A DNA stretch of 64,000 bases. Source: JBBIJO01 sp037445895 (GTDB lineage Bacteria > Bacteroidota > Ignavibacteria > Kapaibacteriales > UBA2268). A program made the position numbers and the translations under genes. Shown one piece after another: positions 9,069 through 18,841 of this stretch (positions are counted from its first letter, which is position 1; each line of letters opens with the position of its first letter). The stretch lies in contig JBBIJO010000001.1 of assembly GCA_037445895.1 (NCBI GenBank), forward strand, positions 186,001 to 250,000, given 5' to 3'. The notes beneath the pieces are model-generated. The model saw only the letters and a list, made by a program, of their open reading frames with translations. It made no database searches and was not told the DNA's origin.

Positions 9069-9926
9069 TTATAACTCTTTTTTATAGGCAATAGCTTTGG
9101 GTAAATGTATTAACTTAAATGCCTTCGTAACTCCGTGAAGTGATTCTGAATATCCAACGAATAAAACACCTCCTATATTTAGAGCGTCGTAAAGATAAGA
9201 TACAACCTTTTGCTTAGCAGGAATATCGAAATAAATTAGTACATTAGCACAAAATATCACATCGCAATTACTGACTAATTGAACTTGGGACTGCTCGATA
9301 AGATTAATATTCGAGAAGCGAACTAATCTTTTAACTTCATCTTTTAGTTGATACAAGCCATCTTTAGGAATAAAATATTTCTTTAAGTAAACTTCGGGCA
9401 TATTACGAACTGAGTACTCACGGTAAATCCCAGTTTTAGCAACCTCCAAGGCGTTATTGCTTATATCACTCCCAAGAATTTGGAATTGAATATTAGGATA
9501 AATAGGTTTTAATTTTTCGATGATGATAAGTGCAATAGTATATGGTTCTTCGCCCGATGCACAAGCAGCGCTCCAAATTCGAAACGTTGGTTGCGTAGCC
9601 GCTCCTTTACTTTTAATTAATTCAGGAATTACTATTTTCTCCAATGCTTCGAACTGTTGTTCTGCCCTAAAAAAATATGTTTCGTTAACTGTAATCGCAT
9701 CGAACAAACTTTTTAATTCCCCTTTATTCGAAGGCGACTTGATGAACGAAACATATTCATACAAAGAATTTAATTTTAACGCTTCTATTCTTTTTAGGAT
9801 ACGACTTTCGAGAACATATTTCTTACTATCGGTATAATAGATTCCGCTACTTTTATAGATTATATCTCGCAATTCTCTAAAAGTTTCATCGGTAAGGACA
9901 TATTTCGTTTCAGATTCCGAACTCAT
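9069..9926 (-). CDS. cheR: CheR-type protein-glutamate methyltransferase
   Basis: SAM-dependent methyltransferase of the CheR family, which methylates glutamates of chemoreceptors (about 285 residues). Present are the N-terminal helical CheR domain, the NETYFFR motif, the SAM-binding region FRIWSAACASGEEPYTIA, and the late motif FCANVLIYFD. Most CheR proteins have FCRNV here, so one Arg is replaced by Ala. The ATG at 9926 is preferred over the in-frame TTG at 9935. No chemoreceptor, CheA or CheW is in the window, so its substrate here is unclear. It follows the HEAT-repeat gene by about 35 bases. Confidence 0.92.
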   Translation of the reverse strand: MSSESETKYVLTDETFRELRDIIYKSSGIYYTDSKKYVLESRILKRIEALKLNSLYEYVSFIKSPSNKGELKSLFDAITVNETYFFRAEQQFEALEKIVIPELIKSKGAATQPTFRIWSAACASGEEPYTIALIIIEKLKPIYPNIQFQILGSDISNNALEVAKTGIYREYSVRNMPEVYLKKYFIPKDGLYQLKDEVKRLVRFSNINLIEQSQVQLVSNCDVIFCANVLIYFDIPAKQKVVSYLYDALNIGGVLFVGYSESLHGVTKAFKLIHLPKAIAYKKEL

Positions 9927-9961
9927 ATCTGCCAAATTTTAAAAAATAAATATACAAAAAT

Positions 9962-11242
9962 TTATAATAATTCATATTTTAATGCAATTTGTTCAAGTTT
10001 ATCGCCACTTACAAAAATCGAATTATTCTTCACATAACCAAACGTTTGAAGAAATAAATTATGGCTTTTGAAATCGAACAAATCACAACAATCATTTATC
10101 ACATTTTGTGGTAACTCATCGATAAGATTTAATACCGATTCCATTAACGATAGTTTATGATTTTCCGAATACTTTTCCCAATCCCTCGCGTAAAACGGAA
10201 TCAGATTCGAAAAAATCAAACCGCTATCTTTTTGGAGTGAAATCTTTTCAATAAAATCAGGAACTACCTCGGGCGGAGAATTCAACATAACATTTTGGAC
10301 AATCAAATCTTTAGTTTCTGTGTCGAGACGGCTCATTTCAAGAGTCAAATAATCTATATCTTGCAAATCATAAACCTTCCCCATAGCAACTAATGCTGCT
10401 TTTCGAATATCTAGCTCATCCTCTTTTAGTGATTCGCGGGCAATTTCACGTATTGTGTCCGGGAATTTTTTCCCATTGAATACTCTCGCTCCAACGTTGA
10501 AGATAGCTTTTAATATGTAGGGACGCATTTGTTTACTTTCACGCGGTAATCGAGCAAGCAAAAAATCAATAAACGATGGATCTTCGCTGAGCCTGCCAAG
10601 AGCTTCTATACAAACATATAGTTGAAATAAGTCGGCTTCGCTGTTCAGGCGTCTCATTAAGAAATCGTGCGATTCAATACCTCCAATTTTTCCAAGTGCA
10701 TTCAGAACAAATGGTTTGAAGTCGTCGTCGGCATAATATTTTTCAATAAGTTTTGGAACTGCATCTGTAATGCCAATATTACCGAGAGTAATTATCGAAG
10801 AAATAACAACGTTTTTATCTGTGTCATTAAGCATTTCTGCAACAATTTCCCAATTTTTTGAGCTGCCAATATTTCCCCAAACATCAAGAGCAAAACATCG
10901 AACTTCGGGAGAACAATCGTTAAACAAAGGTTTTAAATAATCGTAACAAATGTCACTGTAATGACTCAAAATATCGGAAGCAATATTTCGGATTACAATA
11001 TCGTTGTGTTTTATTAATGGAGCAACAGTTTCCGAAACTGTTTCTTTGAATTCTTCCGGAAGATATAATAAGCAATCGACCGCTAAACTTTGAATGCCGC
11101 GATCCGAAGATGTAATTAAATTCGAAACAATTATTGCAAGCTCGTTAGTATAAGTTTTAAAATCAAAAAGATAATATAAGGCTTCTTTGATTCTTCGTAT
11201 GTTACTACTTTGAAGATTTACTTTTAATTCATTAATGGTCAT
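9962..11242 (-). CDS. HEAT-repeat protein
   Basis: 426 residues of tandem helical repeats spanning most of the protein, with recurring units such as EVRCFALDVWGNIG, NVVISSIITLGNIG and DIRKAALVAMGKV that mark HEAT/armadillo-like solenoids. There is no signal peptide or membrane segment, so it is a cytosolic protein-binding scaffold. It lies between the sigma-54 regulator gene (12 bases upstream) and cheR, which suggests it connects the kinase/regulator pair to the CheR/CheY components. The repeat class is clear; the partner is unknown. Confidence 0.82.
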   Translation of the reverse strand: MTINELKVNLQSSNIRRIKEALYYLFDFKTYTNELAIIVSNLITSSDRGIQSLAVDCLLYLPEEFKETVSETVAPLIKHNDIVIRNIASDILSHYSDICYDYLKPLFNDCSPEVRCFALDVWGNIGSSKNWEIVAEMLNDTDKNVVISSIITLGNIGITDAVPKLIEKYYADDDFKPFVLNALGKIGGIESHDFLMRRLNSEADLFQLYVCIEALGRLSEDPSFIDFLLARLPRESKQMRPYILKAIFNVGARVFNGKKFPDTIREIARESLKEDELDIRKAALVAMGKVYDLQDIDYLTLEMSRLDTETKDLIVQNVMLNSPPEVVPDFIEKISLQKDSGLIFSNLIPFYARDWEKYSENHKLSLMESVLNLIDELPQNVINDCCDLFDFKSHNLFLQTFGYVKNNSIFVSGDKLEQIALKYELL

Positions 11243-11254
11243 TATTGCAAAAAT

Positions 11255-12679
11255 TTAATTAATAATTTTACCGGAAATATTAATTCCAAGTTGTTCAATC
11301 CTATACCGCAGCTTTGCCCGAGAAATACCTAAAATCTTTGCCGCTTTAATTTGGTTACCATTAACAATCCTCAAAGTTTGAATAATCAAATCGCGCACAA
11401 TGCTGTTCATCTGTGCACCAGATTTTGAAATTATAAGTCTATGTTCACCGGGTTTCAATTCGGGAAGATTTTGTTCGCTGGGGGTTGCCGGTAATAAATC
11501 GGATATTTTTAGGAAACTCAACGCTTCCTTGTTAATCACTTCGTTTGCTTCCAAAAGAACCACACGCTCTATTACATTTCGTAACTCGCGAATATTTCCT
11601 TTCCACTGATAATTTTGCAAAATGTTAACAGCATCGGGAGTAAATCCCGTTACTTTTTTCCCAAATTTTTTATTAAACTCCTTTACAAAAGCAGAGGCAA
11701 GTAGCATAATGTCGTCGCCACGTTCGCGAAGTGTTGGTAATTCAATCCTTGCAACGTTGAGTCGGTAGAACAAATCTTCACGGAACTTTCCTTGATCGAC
11801 TAAATCTTCTAACGCTCTGTTTGTAGAAGTAATTACTCGAACATCGACGGAAATTTCTTTGTTTCCCCCTAATCTAAAAAATCTCTTCTCTTGCAAAACA
11901 CGAAGTAACTTGACTTGAAGCTCAACACTAAGTTCCGAGATTTCATCGAGGAAAATTGTTCCGTGGTGTGCCATCTCGAAACGACCTTGTTTAAACTTTT
12001 CGGTAGCACCGGTGAAAGCGCCACGCTCGTAACCAAAAAACTCGCTTTCAGCTAAATCTTTGGGAATAGCACCACAGTTTATCGCGATAAAAGGTCCCTT
12101 TGCTCTTTTAGAATTTCGGTGAATATATTTTGCAAGCAATTCTTTTCCTGTGCCGGTTTCGCCAACTATTAAGACAGTAGAATCAGTCGGAGCAACAATT
12201 TTCGCAATACTCAATACTTTTTTGATTTGTTCACAATTACCGATAATTTCGCTGGGTTGTTCTTCTATAAGCCTTTCGGTTAAAATATCGACTTGCCTTC
12301 GTAAGTCATAATTTTGCAAGGCTTTTGCAACCGATACTTCAAGCTGTTCCAAATCGAGCGGCTTTACAATAAAATCCTCGGCTCCCAACTTCATTGCTCG
12401 AACAGCCATCTTGATATCCGAGAAAGCAGTCATAATAATGACGGGAATTGTATAACCTTGTTGGCGAAGTTGTTCAAGGATCTCTAACCCATTATATGGA
12501 CCCAAAAATATATCGAGAAGAATTAAATCGGGCGACAGAATGCTTAAATCGTTTAAAGCTTCCGAAGGATTTAAATAAGAAAAGACTCGATTATATTTAG
12601 AGGTTAGAATATCCTTGACTGTTTTATTGACCAAAGGATCGTCTTCGATTACAACAATGGTATAATTTTGTAATTCCAT
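11255..12679 (-). CDS. sigma-54-dependent response regulator, NtrC family
   Basis: Transcription activator of 474 residues with three domains. The receiver occupies residues 1-120, with acidic pair Asp13-Asp14, phospho-Asp56 in DLILLDI and Lys106. The AAA+ sigma-54 activation domain has Walker A GETGTGKE at 173-180, the GAFTGA sigma-54 contact loop at 219-225 and Walker B FLDE near 243. A Fis-type helix-turn-helix at the C-terminus contains AAKILGISRAKLRYRI. Unlike the two CheY-like proteins in the operon, all catalytic residues are intact. A GGAGGGG ribosome-binding site precedes the ATG. The histidine kinase encoded immediately upstream is its likely partner. Its targets should have -24/-12 promoters. 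Confidence 0.95.
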   Translation of the reverse strand: MELQNYTIVVIEDDPLVNKTVKDILTSKYNRVFSYLNPSEALNDLSILSPDLILLDIFLGPYNGLEILEQLRQQGYTIPVIIMTAFSDIKMAVRAMKLGAEDFIVKPLDLEQLEVSVAKALQNYDLRRQVDILTERLIEEQPSEIIGNCEQIKKVLSIAKIVAPTDSTVLIVGETGTGKELLAKYIHRNSKRAKGPFIAINCGAIPKDLAESEFFGYERGAFTGATEKFKQGRFEMAHHGTIFLDEISELSVELQVKLLRVLQEKRFFRLGGNKEISVDVRVITSTNRALEDLVDQGKFREDLFYRLNVARIELPTLRERGDDIMLLASAFVKEFNKKFGKKVTGFTPDAVNILQNYQWKGNIRELRNVIERVVLLEANEVINKEALSFLKISDLLPATPSEQNLPELKPGEHRLIISKSGAQMNSIVRDLIIQTLRIVNGNQIKAAKILGISRAKLRYRIEQLGINISGKIIN

Positions 12680-12733
12680 CCCCTCCTACTGTGATTAATT
12701 AAAATAATTTCAAAAATAATAACTTTTTGGCAA

Positions 12734-13786
12734 CTAATTTCCATTTATTTCAGGAAATTTAATTGTTATTTTTGTTCCAACTCCAAATTCGCTTTCTACT
12801 TCAATTTCGCCTTTATATTGATAGAGCAAACGTTGAGTAATAGGTAAGCCTAAACCTGTTCCGTTTGGTTTTCGGGTGAAAAAAGGATTAAAAATTTTAT
12901 CTAAATCTTCTTTGGGAATTCCGATCCCAGTGTCCTCAATTGAGACACAAATAAACTTAGAGTCGTTAGCTTCAATCTCTTCTTCGGAGGTTCTGATAGT
13001 TATCTTACCTTTCTCTTCGATAGCATCGATAGCGTTGGTAAGTAAATTTATTAGTATTTGTTGAACCTGTTTCGTATCGGCTAAGAAAAGTCCAATATTA
13101 TTTTGGAAATCGAAAGCCATCTCTATCTCTTTCTTTTTTAAAAGATGATTAATCAATTCCAAAGTCATAACAATCAATGAATTAATATGGATCGGCTCGA
13201 ACTGTGGTTGCGAAACTCTTGAAAAACTTAATGTTACATCTATTATTTTGGAAATTCGTTCAACACCCTGCAAAGCTGTTTGTATATAAGAAAACAATTC
13301 TTTGTTGCCTTCCAAGTTTCTTTGCAGTAGTTGTAAATTCAAGTTTACCGCGGCTAACGGATTTCGAATCTCATGCACAAGGGATGCACTAAGTTGCCCA
13401 AGTAAAACCAACTTATCGGTTTGAACCAACTTTTCACTCATTAAATACTGTTCGGAAACATTTTTACAAATAGCTAAAACAAAGTTTTTACCCTCGAAAC
13501 TGACAACTTTTGCAAATACATCGACAAGTATTTCCCCAAAATCTGACGAGTCGAGCGTTAGCTCCGAAAAGACGCTGGTAGTCTTTTCTTTTTGAACAAG
13601 TTTGAGAATTCTTCTAAATTGAGGAAGAGTAAAAGAGTCAAAATTGTCGTCATCAAAACCAAAAAGATGTTTTGCATATCGATTGGCAGCAACTAACTTC
13701 CAATTCTCCGTATCAACAATTAAAATAGCATCGTTTGCCTCTTCGAAAAAAATCTTGATTAGGTTGTTCAAAGCATCGCTTACCAT
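12734..13786 (-). CDS. PAS-domain sensor histidine kinase
   Basis: 350-residue kinase. It has an N-terminal PAS domain (residues 8-115), a HisKA segment with the phosphorylated His138 in LSASLVHEIRNPLAAVNLN, and an HATPase domain with N box ILINLLTNAIDAI, G1 DTGIGIP and G2 GTGLGLPI. No membrane segment is seen, so it senses a cytoplasmic signal or one relayed by a partner. It lies between the TPR lipoprotein gene (13 bases upstream) and the sigma-54 regulator gene, making a cognate NtrB/NtrC-like pair very likely. Confidence 0.94.
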   Translation of the reverse strand: MVSDALNNLIKIFFEEANDAILIVDTENWKLVAANRYAKHLFGFDDDNFDSFTLPQFRRILKLVQKEKTTSVFSELTLDSSDFGEILVDVFAKVVSFEGKNFVLAICKNVSEQYLMSEKLVQTDKLVLLGQLSASLVHEIRNPLAAVNLNLQLLQRNLEGNKELFSYIQTALQGVERISKIIDVTLSFSRVSQPQFEPIHINSLIVMTLELINHLLKKKEIEMAFDFQNNIGLFLADTKQVQQILINLLTNAIDAIEEKGKITIRTSEEEIEANDSKFICVSIEDTGIGIPKEDLDKIFNPFFTRKPNGTGLGLPITQRLLYQYKGEIEVESEFGVGTKITIKFPEINGN

Positions 13787-13799
13787 ATATGTTGATTTT

Positions 13800-15920
13800 T
13801 CATTTTTTGGGTTCTAACTTCTCGACATCTGGTTTTGGAGTGTTGCTACTATCGGTTTTAGGTTTAAATTCATCGAGTGGACTTTTAGGAAGTTCAACTT
13901 TCGGAGTCAAGCTTTGAGGATTGAACAAATCTTTGGCATCTTTTATGATTTTACTTGGGTCTTTAAAATAGTCTATAGGGTTAAATTGATTACTCCCCTC
14001 TTTATTCTGCTTTTCTGTATCGGGGAGAATCTGCTGTTGTTGTGGCATAATTTCGTAACCCTTAATTGGAACCGTCGGTCGTTGGGGCACAACCGGTGTC
14101 TGAAGAGAATCAGGTATTGGCTGTCCACTCTGAACGGCAAGATAATACGAAACACTTAATTGCACATCTTTTGCATATTCACTACCCGGGTATTCGTCCA
14201 ACAGTTTTTTATAATAAACAAAAGCACTATCATATTGTTTCAATTCACGTTCGTAGGCAACACCAATTCGGTAAAGCGCTTTTGGAGTAATTGGGTGATT
14301 TGCGTTGAATACATAAACGCGTTTTAATTGCTCTAATCCAAAATTATATTCTTTATTTTTTAAAAGTTGCAGCCCCGAAAGATACATTTCAAAAGTAGAG
14401 TCAACCAAATAATAATTAGTATAGCCAAGTTCTTTTAAGACTGCTTTTCCATATTCCGTTCGGGGATACTTTTCAATTAATAATTCTTTCAAACTATCGG
14501 AAACAAATAAATTCTCTTCCGATGTTATGCGAGCGTAGGCATATAAATATCGTGCAGTGTTTGTATCATTTGGTGGCGAAACCTCGTAGGCAAGTTTAAA
14601 GTAATACGACGAAGAATCTTTGAAACCAAGTTGCTCGAATGTTCTACCAAGTTCATAGAGATTCCCAGCAAGAAACAGGCGCATTGTGTCACCAATCTCC
14701 TCGCCTTTCTTAAAACGCAAAAGCAAGGGGCCAGCAAATTTGTATTTCTGTTCCCAATTATTTAATAGAGTGAACATCCGGTCGCTGGTATTATACACGG
14801 GTGTTTTAACATTGCGGGCACGTGCAAAATATTTCCTTGCTTCGTTATAATTGCCCTTGTTGTATTCTATCAAACCTTTTTCATAATAAACAACAGTAAT
14901 TGGTGGGGTTGTTTTAAAAGTAGAATCGGTAAATCTTTCGAGTTTCCTAAATTCAACAGAATCATTTCGAATTAGAGCAGAAAGCATCAATCCTGAATAA
15001 GTATATTCTTTCCATTCTTCCCACTTCCCATCTTCTTTCAATTCGCCGAGGATTTTTTCTCCTTCGTTGTATTTCCCCAGCCGAATGTAGCACAATGCTT
15101 CGTAATAATACGAAGAAAATGTAGTAAGATAATTGGGAGAAAAACTACGAACTTTTTTAAAATTCTCGAGAGCTTTGTCGAATTTCCCGAGTCGGTAGTA
15201 AATCGAAGCAAGGTCAAATTGCCAACTGGCATTTAACTCATCGTCATCAGATTGAGCAATTGCTTGTTTATATGGACGTATTGCATCTTCGATGTCGTTT
15301 TCATAAAGGGCTAATTCAGCTTGCAATCGGAAAGCTTCGGAAAGAATGTCGTATCGTCCTTTCTGCCAAGCAATATCAACCGTCCTCGACAAAATTGTTT
15401 TGCCTGAATAAAACTTTTTCTGAATTAACAAATTTTCTGCGAACAACAAGTGTGCATCGGGCGACAAGTCTCCGTCGGGGAACTTGTCTATCAGTTCACT
15501 ACATTTAATTTGAGAAGGCAACCATTCGTTCTTATAAAAATATGACTTTGCCATTAAGTAAATTGAGCCTTCAACAAAACTACTTTTAGAATGGTAAGAC
15601 AAGATTTTAGAACCTTTGATAATAATAGAATCCAGCTTTACTTTTACGGGTTGTAGTTTCCTTGGGGAAATAATAAATTCTTGCATAAACGGGGGAGGAC
15701 CCTGTTGAAAATAGCTGTCCACGATTTGAAGTTTTGTTTCGGGATAAACAATTTTTGGCTGACTTTTGAGCTTTTCCTCTTGATATTCGAATTCGTCTTC
15801 GGCTTCCTTCATCAAACGTTGGGAATTATAATAAGTATTAAAATAGGTTGTAAAATTATCGTAGTGCTTACAACCTATGAAATACAGAAATGCAATAGCC
15901 ACTAAGGTTATTCTTTTCAT
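13800..15920 (-). CDS. large TPR lipoprotein, SprE/PorW-like architecture
   Basis: About 706 residues. The N-terminus is a lipoprotein signal (MKRITLVAIAFLYFIGC, lipobox Cys17), followed by FTTYFNTYYNSQRLMKEAEDEF and then many TPR-like repeats to about residue 590. The C-terminal tail is Pro/Gln/Lys-rich. A lipoprotein with a tyrosine-rich first segment and long TPR array resembles the SprE/PorW group of gliding and type IX secretion proteins; this is resemblance of layout, not proven orthology. The ATG at 15920 is chosen over a TTG at 15926 because it gives a normal signal peptide. It is the first gene of the operon encoding the kinase, regulator, CheR and CheY-like proteins, which links an envelope component to that signalling set. 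Confidence 0.75.
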   Translation of the reverse strand: MKRITLVAIAFLYFIGCKHYDNFTTYFNTYYNSQRLMKEAEDEFEYQEEKLKSQPKIVYPETKLQIVDSYFQQGPPPFMQEFIISPRKLQPVKVKLDSIIIKGSKILSYHSKSSFVEGSIYLMAKSYFYKNEWLPSQIKCSELIDKFPDGDLSPDAHLLFAENLLIQKKFYSGKTILSRTVDIAWQKGRYDILSEAFRLQAELALYENDIEDAIRPYKQAIAQSDDDELNASWQFDLASIYYRLGKFDKALENFKKVRSFSPNYLTTFSSYYYEALCYIRLGKYNEGEKILGELKEDGKWEEWKEYTYSGLMLSALIRNDSVEFRKLERFTDSTFKTTPPITVVYYEKGLIEYNKGNYNEARKYFARARNVKTPVYNTSDRMFTLLNNWEQKYKFAGPLLLRFKKGEEIGDTMRLFLAGNLYELGRTFEQLGFKDSSSYYFKLAYEVSPPNDTNTARYLYAYARITSEENLFVSDSLKELLIEKYPRTEYGKAVLKELGYTNYYLVDSTFEMYLSGLQLLKNKEYNFGLEQLKRVYVFNANHPITPKALYRIGVAYERELKQYDSAFVYYKKLLDEYPGSEYAKDVQLSVSYYLAVQSGQPIPDSLQTPVVPQRPTVPIKGYEIMPQQQQILPDTEKQNKEGSNQFNPIDYFKDPSKIIKDAKDLFNPQSLTPKVELPKSPLDEFKPKTDSSNTPKPDVEKLEPKK

Positions 15921-16008
15921 AGTCAATTTCTTACAAACAAAGTAAAAAACGCTACCTTATCCAAAATATTGCTTGTAAACTCGATAAAAGCAAATACTAA
16001 AATACGAA

Positions 16009-16038
16009 AAAAGCCATTGCAAAAATGCAACAGCTTTT
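16009..16038 (-). terminator. probable terminator after sdhCAB
   Basis: An inverted repeat with arms AAAAGC..GCTTTT and an inner TTGCA/TGCAA stem around an A/T loop is followed on the minus strand by a short T-run. It lies between the sdhB stop and the next minus-strand gene, where a terminator is expected. The stem has a two-base internal mismatch. Confidence 0.5.
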
Positions 16039-16160
16039 AACTATAAAGATTTTAGCAAATTTATTGGCTACAATTTTTAAACAAAGCAACGGAACCTGGG
16101 CAAAGTAGTTTATAGATTTCTTGTTTGCTTCATTCTTTTAGCATAAAAGCCCAATCATTA

Positions 16161-16928
16161 TTATTCTTGGTAAACTGCGGCTTTTTCTTCCGAAAACGAG
16201 GCTTTAAGATAATCTCGATTCATCAAAGCTATGAAACGAACGGATATTTCTTTCGGGCAAGCCGCCTCGCATTCGTAATAATTAGTGCAATTACCAAAGT
16301 TTTCTTCTTGCATTTGCTGAACCATCGCAAGAACACGGCGGCGTCGTTCCGGTTGTCCTTGCGGCAAATAAGCAAATTGGCTCACTTTCGCCGCAACAAA
16401 CAACATTGCTGCACCATTAGGGCAGGCAGCAACACAAGCACCACAACCGATACATTGAGCAGCATCCATAGATTTTTCAGCATTGATTTTAGGAACCGGA
16501 ATAGAGTTCGCTTCGGGTGCTTGCCCTGTATTCACACTAATAAACCCGCCGGCTTGTATAATTCTATCGAATGCAGTTCTATCCACTATCAAATCTTTAA
16601 TCACAGGAAAAGCTCTCGCTCTGAACGGTTCAATCCATATTTCATCGCCATCGGAAAACTTTCGCATATGCAGTTGGCATGTGGTTGTGGCTTTCTCCGG
16701 ACCGTGTGGAACACCGTTAATTGTCAAAGAACAAGCGCCACAAATCCCTTCTCTACAATCGTGGTCGAAAGCAACTGGTTCTTTTCCTTCGAGAATCAAC
16801 TTTTCATTCAAAATATCCAACATTTCAAGAAAAGACATATCTTCGATAACGTTGTCCAACTGATGGGTTTCGAAATAACCCTTTGAGTCTCTATCTTTTT
16901 GCCTCCAAATATGTAATTTAATTTTCAT
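16161..16928 (-). CDS. sdhB: succinate dehydrogenase/fumarate reductase iron-sulfur subunit
   Basis: Electron-transfer subunit of complex II (255 residues), carrying electrons from the flavin to quinone. The [2Fe-2S] ligands lie in CREGICGAC with a later C in TTTCQ. The C-terminal ferredoxin-like domain has CIGCGACVAACP and, further on, CTNYYECEAACP for the [4Fe-4S] and [3Fe-4S] clusters. Its ATG shares one base with the sdhA stop codon, so translation is probably coupled. It is the last gene of sdhC-sdhA-sdhB. Confidence 0.96.
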   Translation of the reverse strand: MKIKLHIWRQKDRDSKGYFETHQLDNVIEDMSFLEMLDILNEKLILEGKEPVAFDHDCREGICGACSLTINGVPHGPEKATTTCQLHMRKFSDGDEIWIEPFRARAFPVIKDLIVDRTAFDRIIQAGGFISVNTGQAPEANSIPVPKINAEKSMDAAQCIGCGACVAACPNGAAMLFVAAKVSQFAYLPQGQPERRRRVLAMVQQMQEENFGNCTNYYECEAACPKEISVRFIALMNRDYLKASFSEEKAAVYQE

Positions 16929-18841
16929 TATTTGTAACTCCTAACAGTAAGTTCTACATTTTCGAAAACCAATGGTTCCTGATGGCGAATTGGTTTGTTC
17001 GCAACACCAGTATATTCCCATGCGGCAACATGGCAAAATTTGTCATCATTGCGTTTTGCTTCGCCATCGGGATATTGATGCTCTTCTCGAAAATGACCAC
17101 CACAAGATTCATCTCGTTCCAACGCATCCCATAACATCAATTCCGAGAATTCTAAGAAATCTGCAACTCGCAGTGCCTTTTCCAATACAATATTTAAATC
17201 ACCTTCTTCGCCAGTTACGGTCAAATTCTGCCAAAATTCTTCCCTCAATTTGGGGACTAATTCCAGCGCTTGTTTCAACCCAGCTTCGTTTCGCGACATT
17301 CCGCAATATTCCCACATTATTTTACCAAGCTCCCGATGAAACTGTGTAGGTGTTTTTTTGCCTTGAATGGACATAATTTTTTTGATTCTTTCCGTAGTCT
17401 CTTGTTCTGCTTGTTTAAATTCAGATACATCGGTCGAAACTTTCTCGAGTTTTGTCGTGGCAAAAAAATGACCAATAGTGTATGGTAAAATGAAATAGCC
17501 ATCGGCTAAACCTTGCATCAATGCACTTGCTCCAAGCCTGTTGGCCCCGTGATCCGAAAAGTTTGCCTCTCCAATTACATATAAACCAGGTAGATTACTC
17601 ATAAGATTATAATCGACCCAAAGCCCTCCCATTGTATAGTGCGGTGCGGGGTAAATCATCATTGGTGTTTCGTAAGGATTTTCACCCGTTATTCTTTCGT
17701 ACATCTCGAATAAATTACCGTATCGTTCTTCTATTACCTTTTTACCCAATCTTTTGATTGCATCAGAAAAATCGAGATAGACTCCATTTCCAGTGAGGCC
17801 TACCCCACGACCTTCGTCGCAAACTCTTTTGGCTGCACGCGAAGCAATATCGCGCGGAGCAAGATTGCCATAACTGGGATACATTCGCTCGAGATAATAA
17901 TCTCTATCTTCCTCGGGGATTTCAATCGGACGGCGTTTATCGTTATGATTTTTAGGAACCCAAACACGCCCATCATTCCGCAACGATTCCGACATTAGGG
18001 TGAGTTTAGACTGATGTTCACCACTTTGCGGGATACAAGTTGGATGTATTTGAGTAAACGCAGGATTCGCAAAAAACGCTCCTCGCTTGTATGCTCTATA
18101 TGTTGCTGTTACATTACAAGCCTGTGCATTGGTAGAAAGGAAAAAAACATTCGAGTAACCACCAGTTGCAAGCACAACCGAATCGGCAGAAAATGATTCA
18201 ATCTTTCCACTGAGAAGGTCCCTTGTAACTATCCCACGAGCCACCCCATTTATGACGACAAGATCGAGCATTTCCTTCCGATTATGAAGAACAATGTTTT
18301 TCAACCCCACTTGTCGCATTAACGCAGAATATGCACCAAGAAGAAGTTGTTGCCCCGTTTGACCCCGAGCATAAAATGTTCGAGCAAGTTGGGCGCCACC
18401 GAAAGAACGATTGGCAAGATAACCACTATATTCTCGGGCAAAAGGAACTCCTTGTGCCACACATTGGTCAATAATATTATTGCTTACTTGTGCTAGACGA
18501 TAAACATTAGCTTCGCGAGAACGGAAATCCCCCCCTTTTACAGTATCATAAAAGAGCCTCCAAATACTATCACCATCGTTTGGATAATTTTTTGCTGCAT
18601 TTATTCCTCCTTGGGCAGCAATACTATGTGCTCGGCGAGGACTATCGTGATATGTGAAAACTTCTACATTGTAGCCTAATTCTGCAAGAGAAGCAGCAGC
18701 AGATGCGCCAGCCAAACCAGTTCCAACCACTATTATTTTGTACTTTCTTTTATTTGCTGGGCTAACCAATTTCATTTCGAAACGATGTTTGTCCCATTTT
18801 TCTTTCACAGGACCAGATGGAACTTTTGAGTCGAGTTTCAT
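16928..18841 (-). CDS. sdhA: succinate dehydrogenase/fumarate reductase flavoprotein subunit
   Basis: Catalytic subunit of complex II (637 residues), oxidising succinate or reducing fumarate. It has the N-terminal FAD-binding GTGLAGASAAASLAELG, the RRAHSIAAQGGINAAKNY segment with the His that binds FAD covalently, and the active-site region PAPHYTMGGLWVDY. A strong AGGAGG ribosome-binding site lies just upstream of the ATG at 18841, and the start overlaps the sdhC stop by four bases. The length and C-A-B order match the type B (Bacteroidota/Wolinella/Bacillus-like) complexes. The direction of catalysis cannot be told from sequence. Confidence 0.97.
   Translation of the reverse strand: MKLDSKVPSGPVKEKWDKHRFEMKLVSPANKRKYKIIVVGTGLAGASAAASLAELGYNVEVFTYHDSPRRAHSIAAQGGINAAKNYPNDGDSIWRLFYDTVKGGDFRSREANVYRLAQVSNNIIDQCVAQGVPFAREYSGYLANRSFGGAQLARTFYARGQTGQQLLLGAYSALMRQVGLKNIVLHNRKEMLDLVVINGVARGIVTRDLLSGKIESFSADSVVLATGGYSNVFFLSTNAQACNVTATYRAYKRGAFFANPAFTQIHPTCIPQSGEHQSKLTLMSESLRNDGRVWVPKNHNDKRRPIEIPEEDRDYYLERMYPSYGNLAPRDIASRAAKRVCDEGRGVGLTGNGVYLDFSDAIKRLGKKVIEERYGNLFEMYERITGENPYETPMMIYPAPHYTMGGLWVDYNLMSNLPGLYVIGEANFSDHGANRLGASALMQGLADGYFILPYTIGHFFATTKLEKVSTDVSEFKQAEQETTERIKKIMSIQGKKTPTQFHRELGKIMWEYCGMSRNEAGLKQALELVPKLREEFWQNLTVTGEEGDLNIVLEKALRVADFLEFSELMLWDALERDESCGGHFREEHQYPDGEAKRNDDKFCHVAAWEYTGVANKPIRHQEPLVFENVELTVRSYK

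Noticed and set aside
16125..16886. Open frame of about 250 codons opposite sdhB
   Set aside because: sdhB on the other strand has every expected cysteine motif; the antisense translation is Ser/His/Arg-rich without features.
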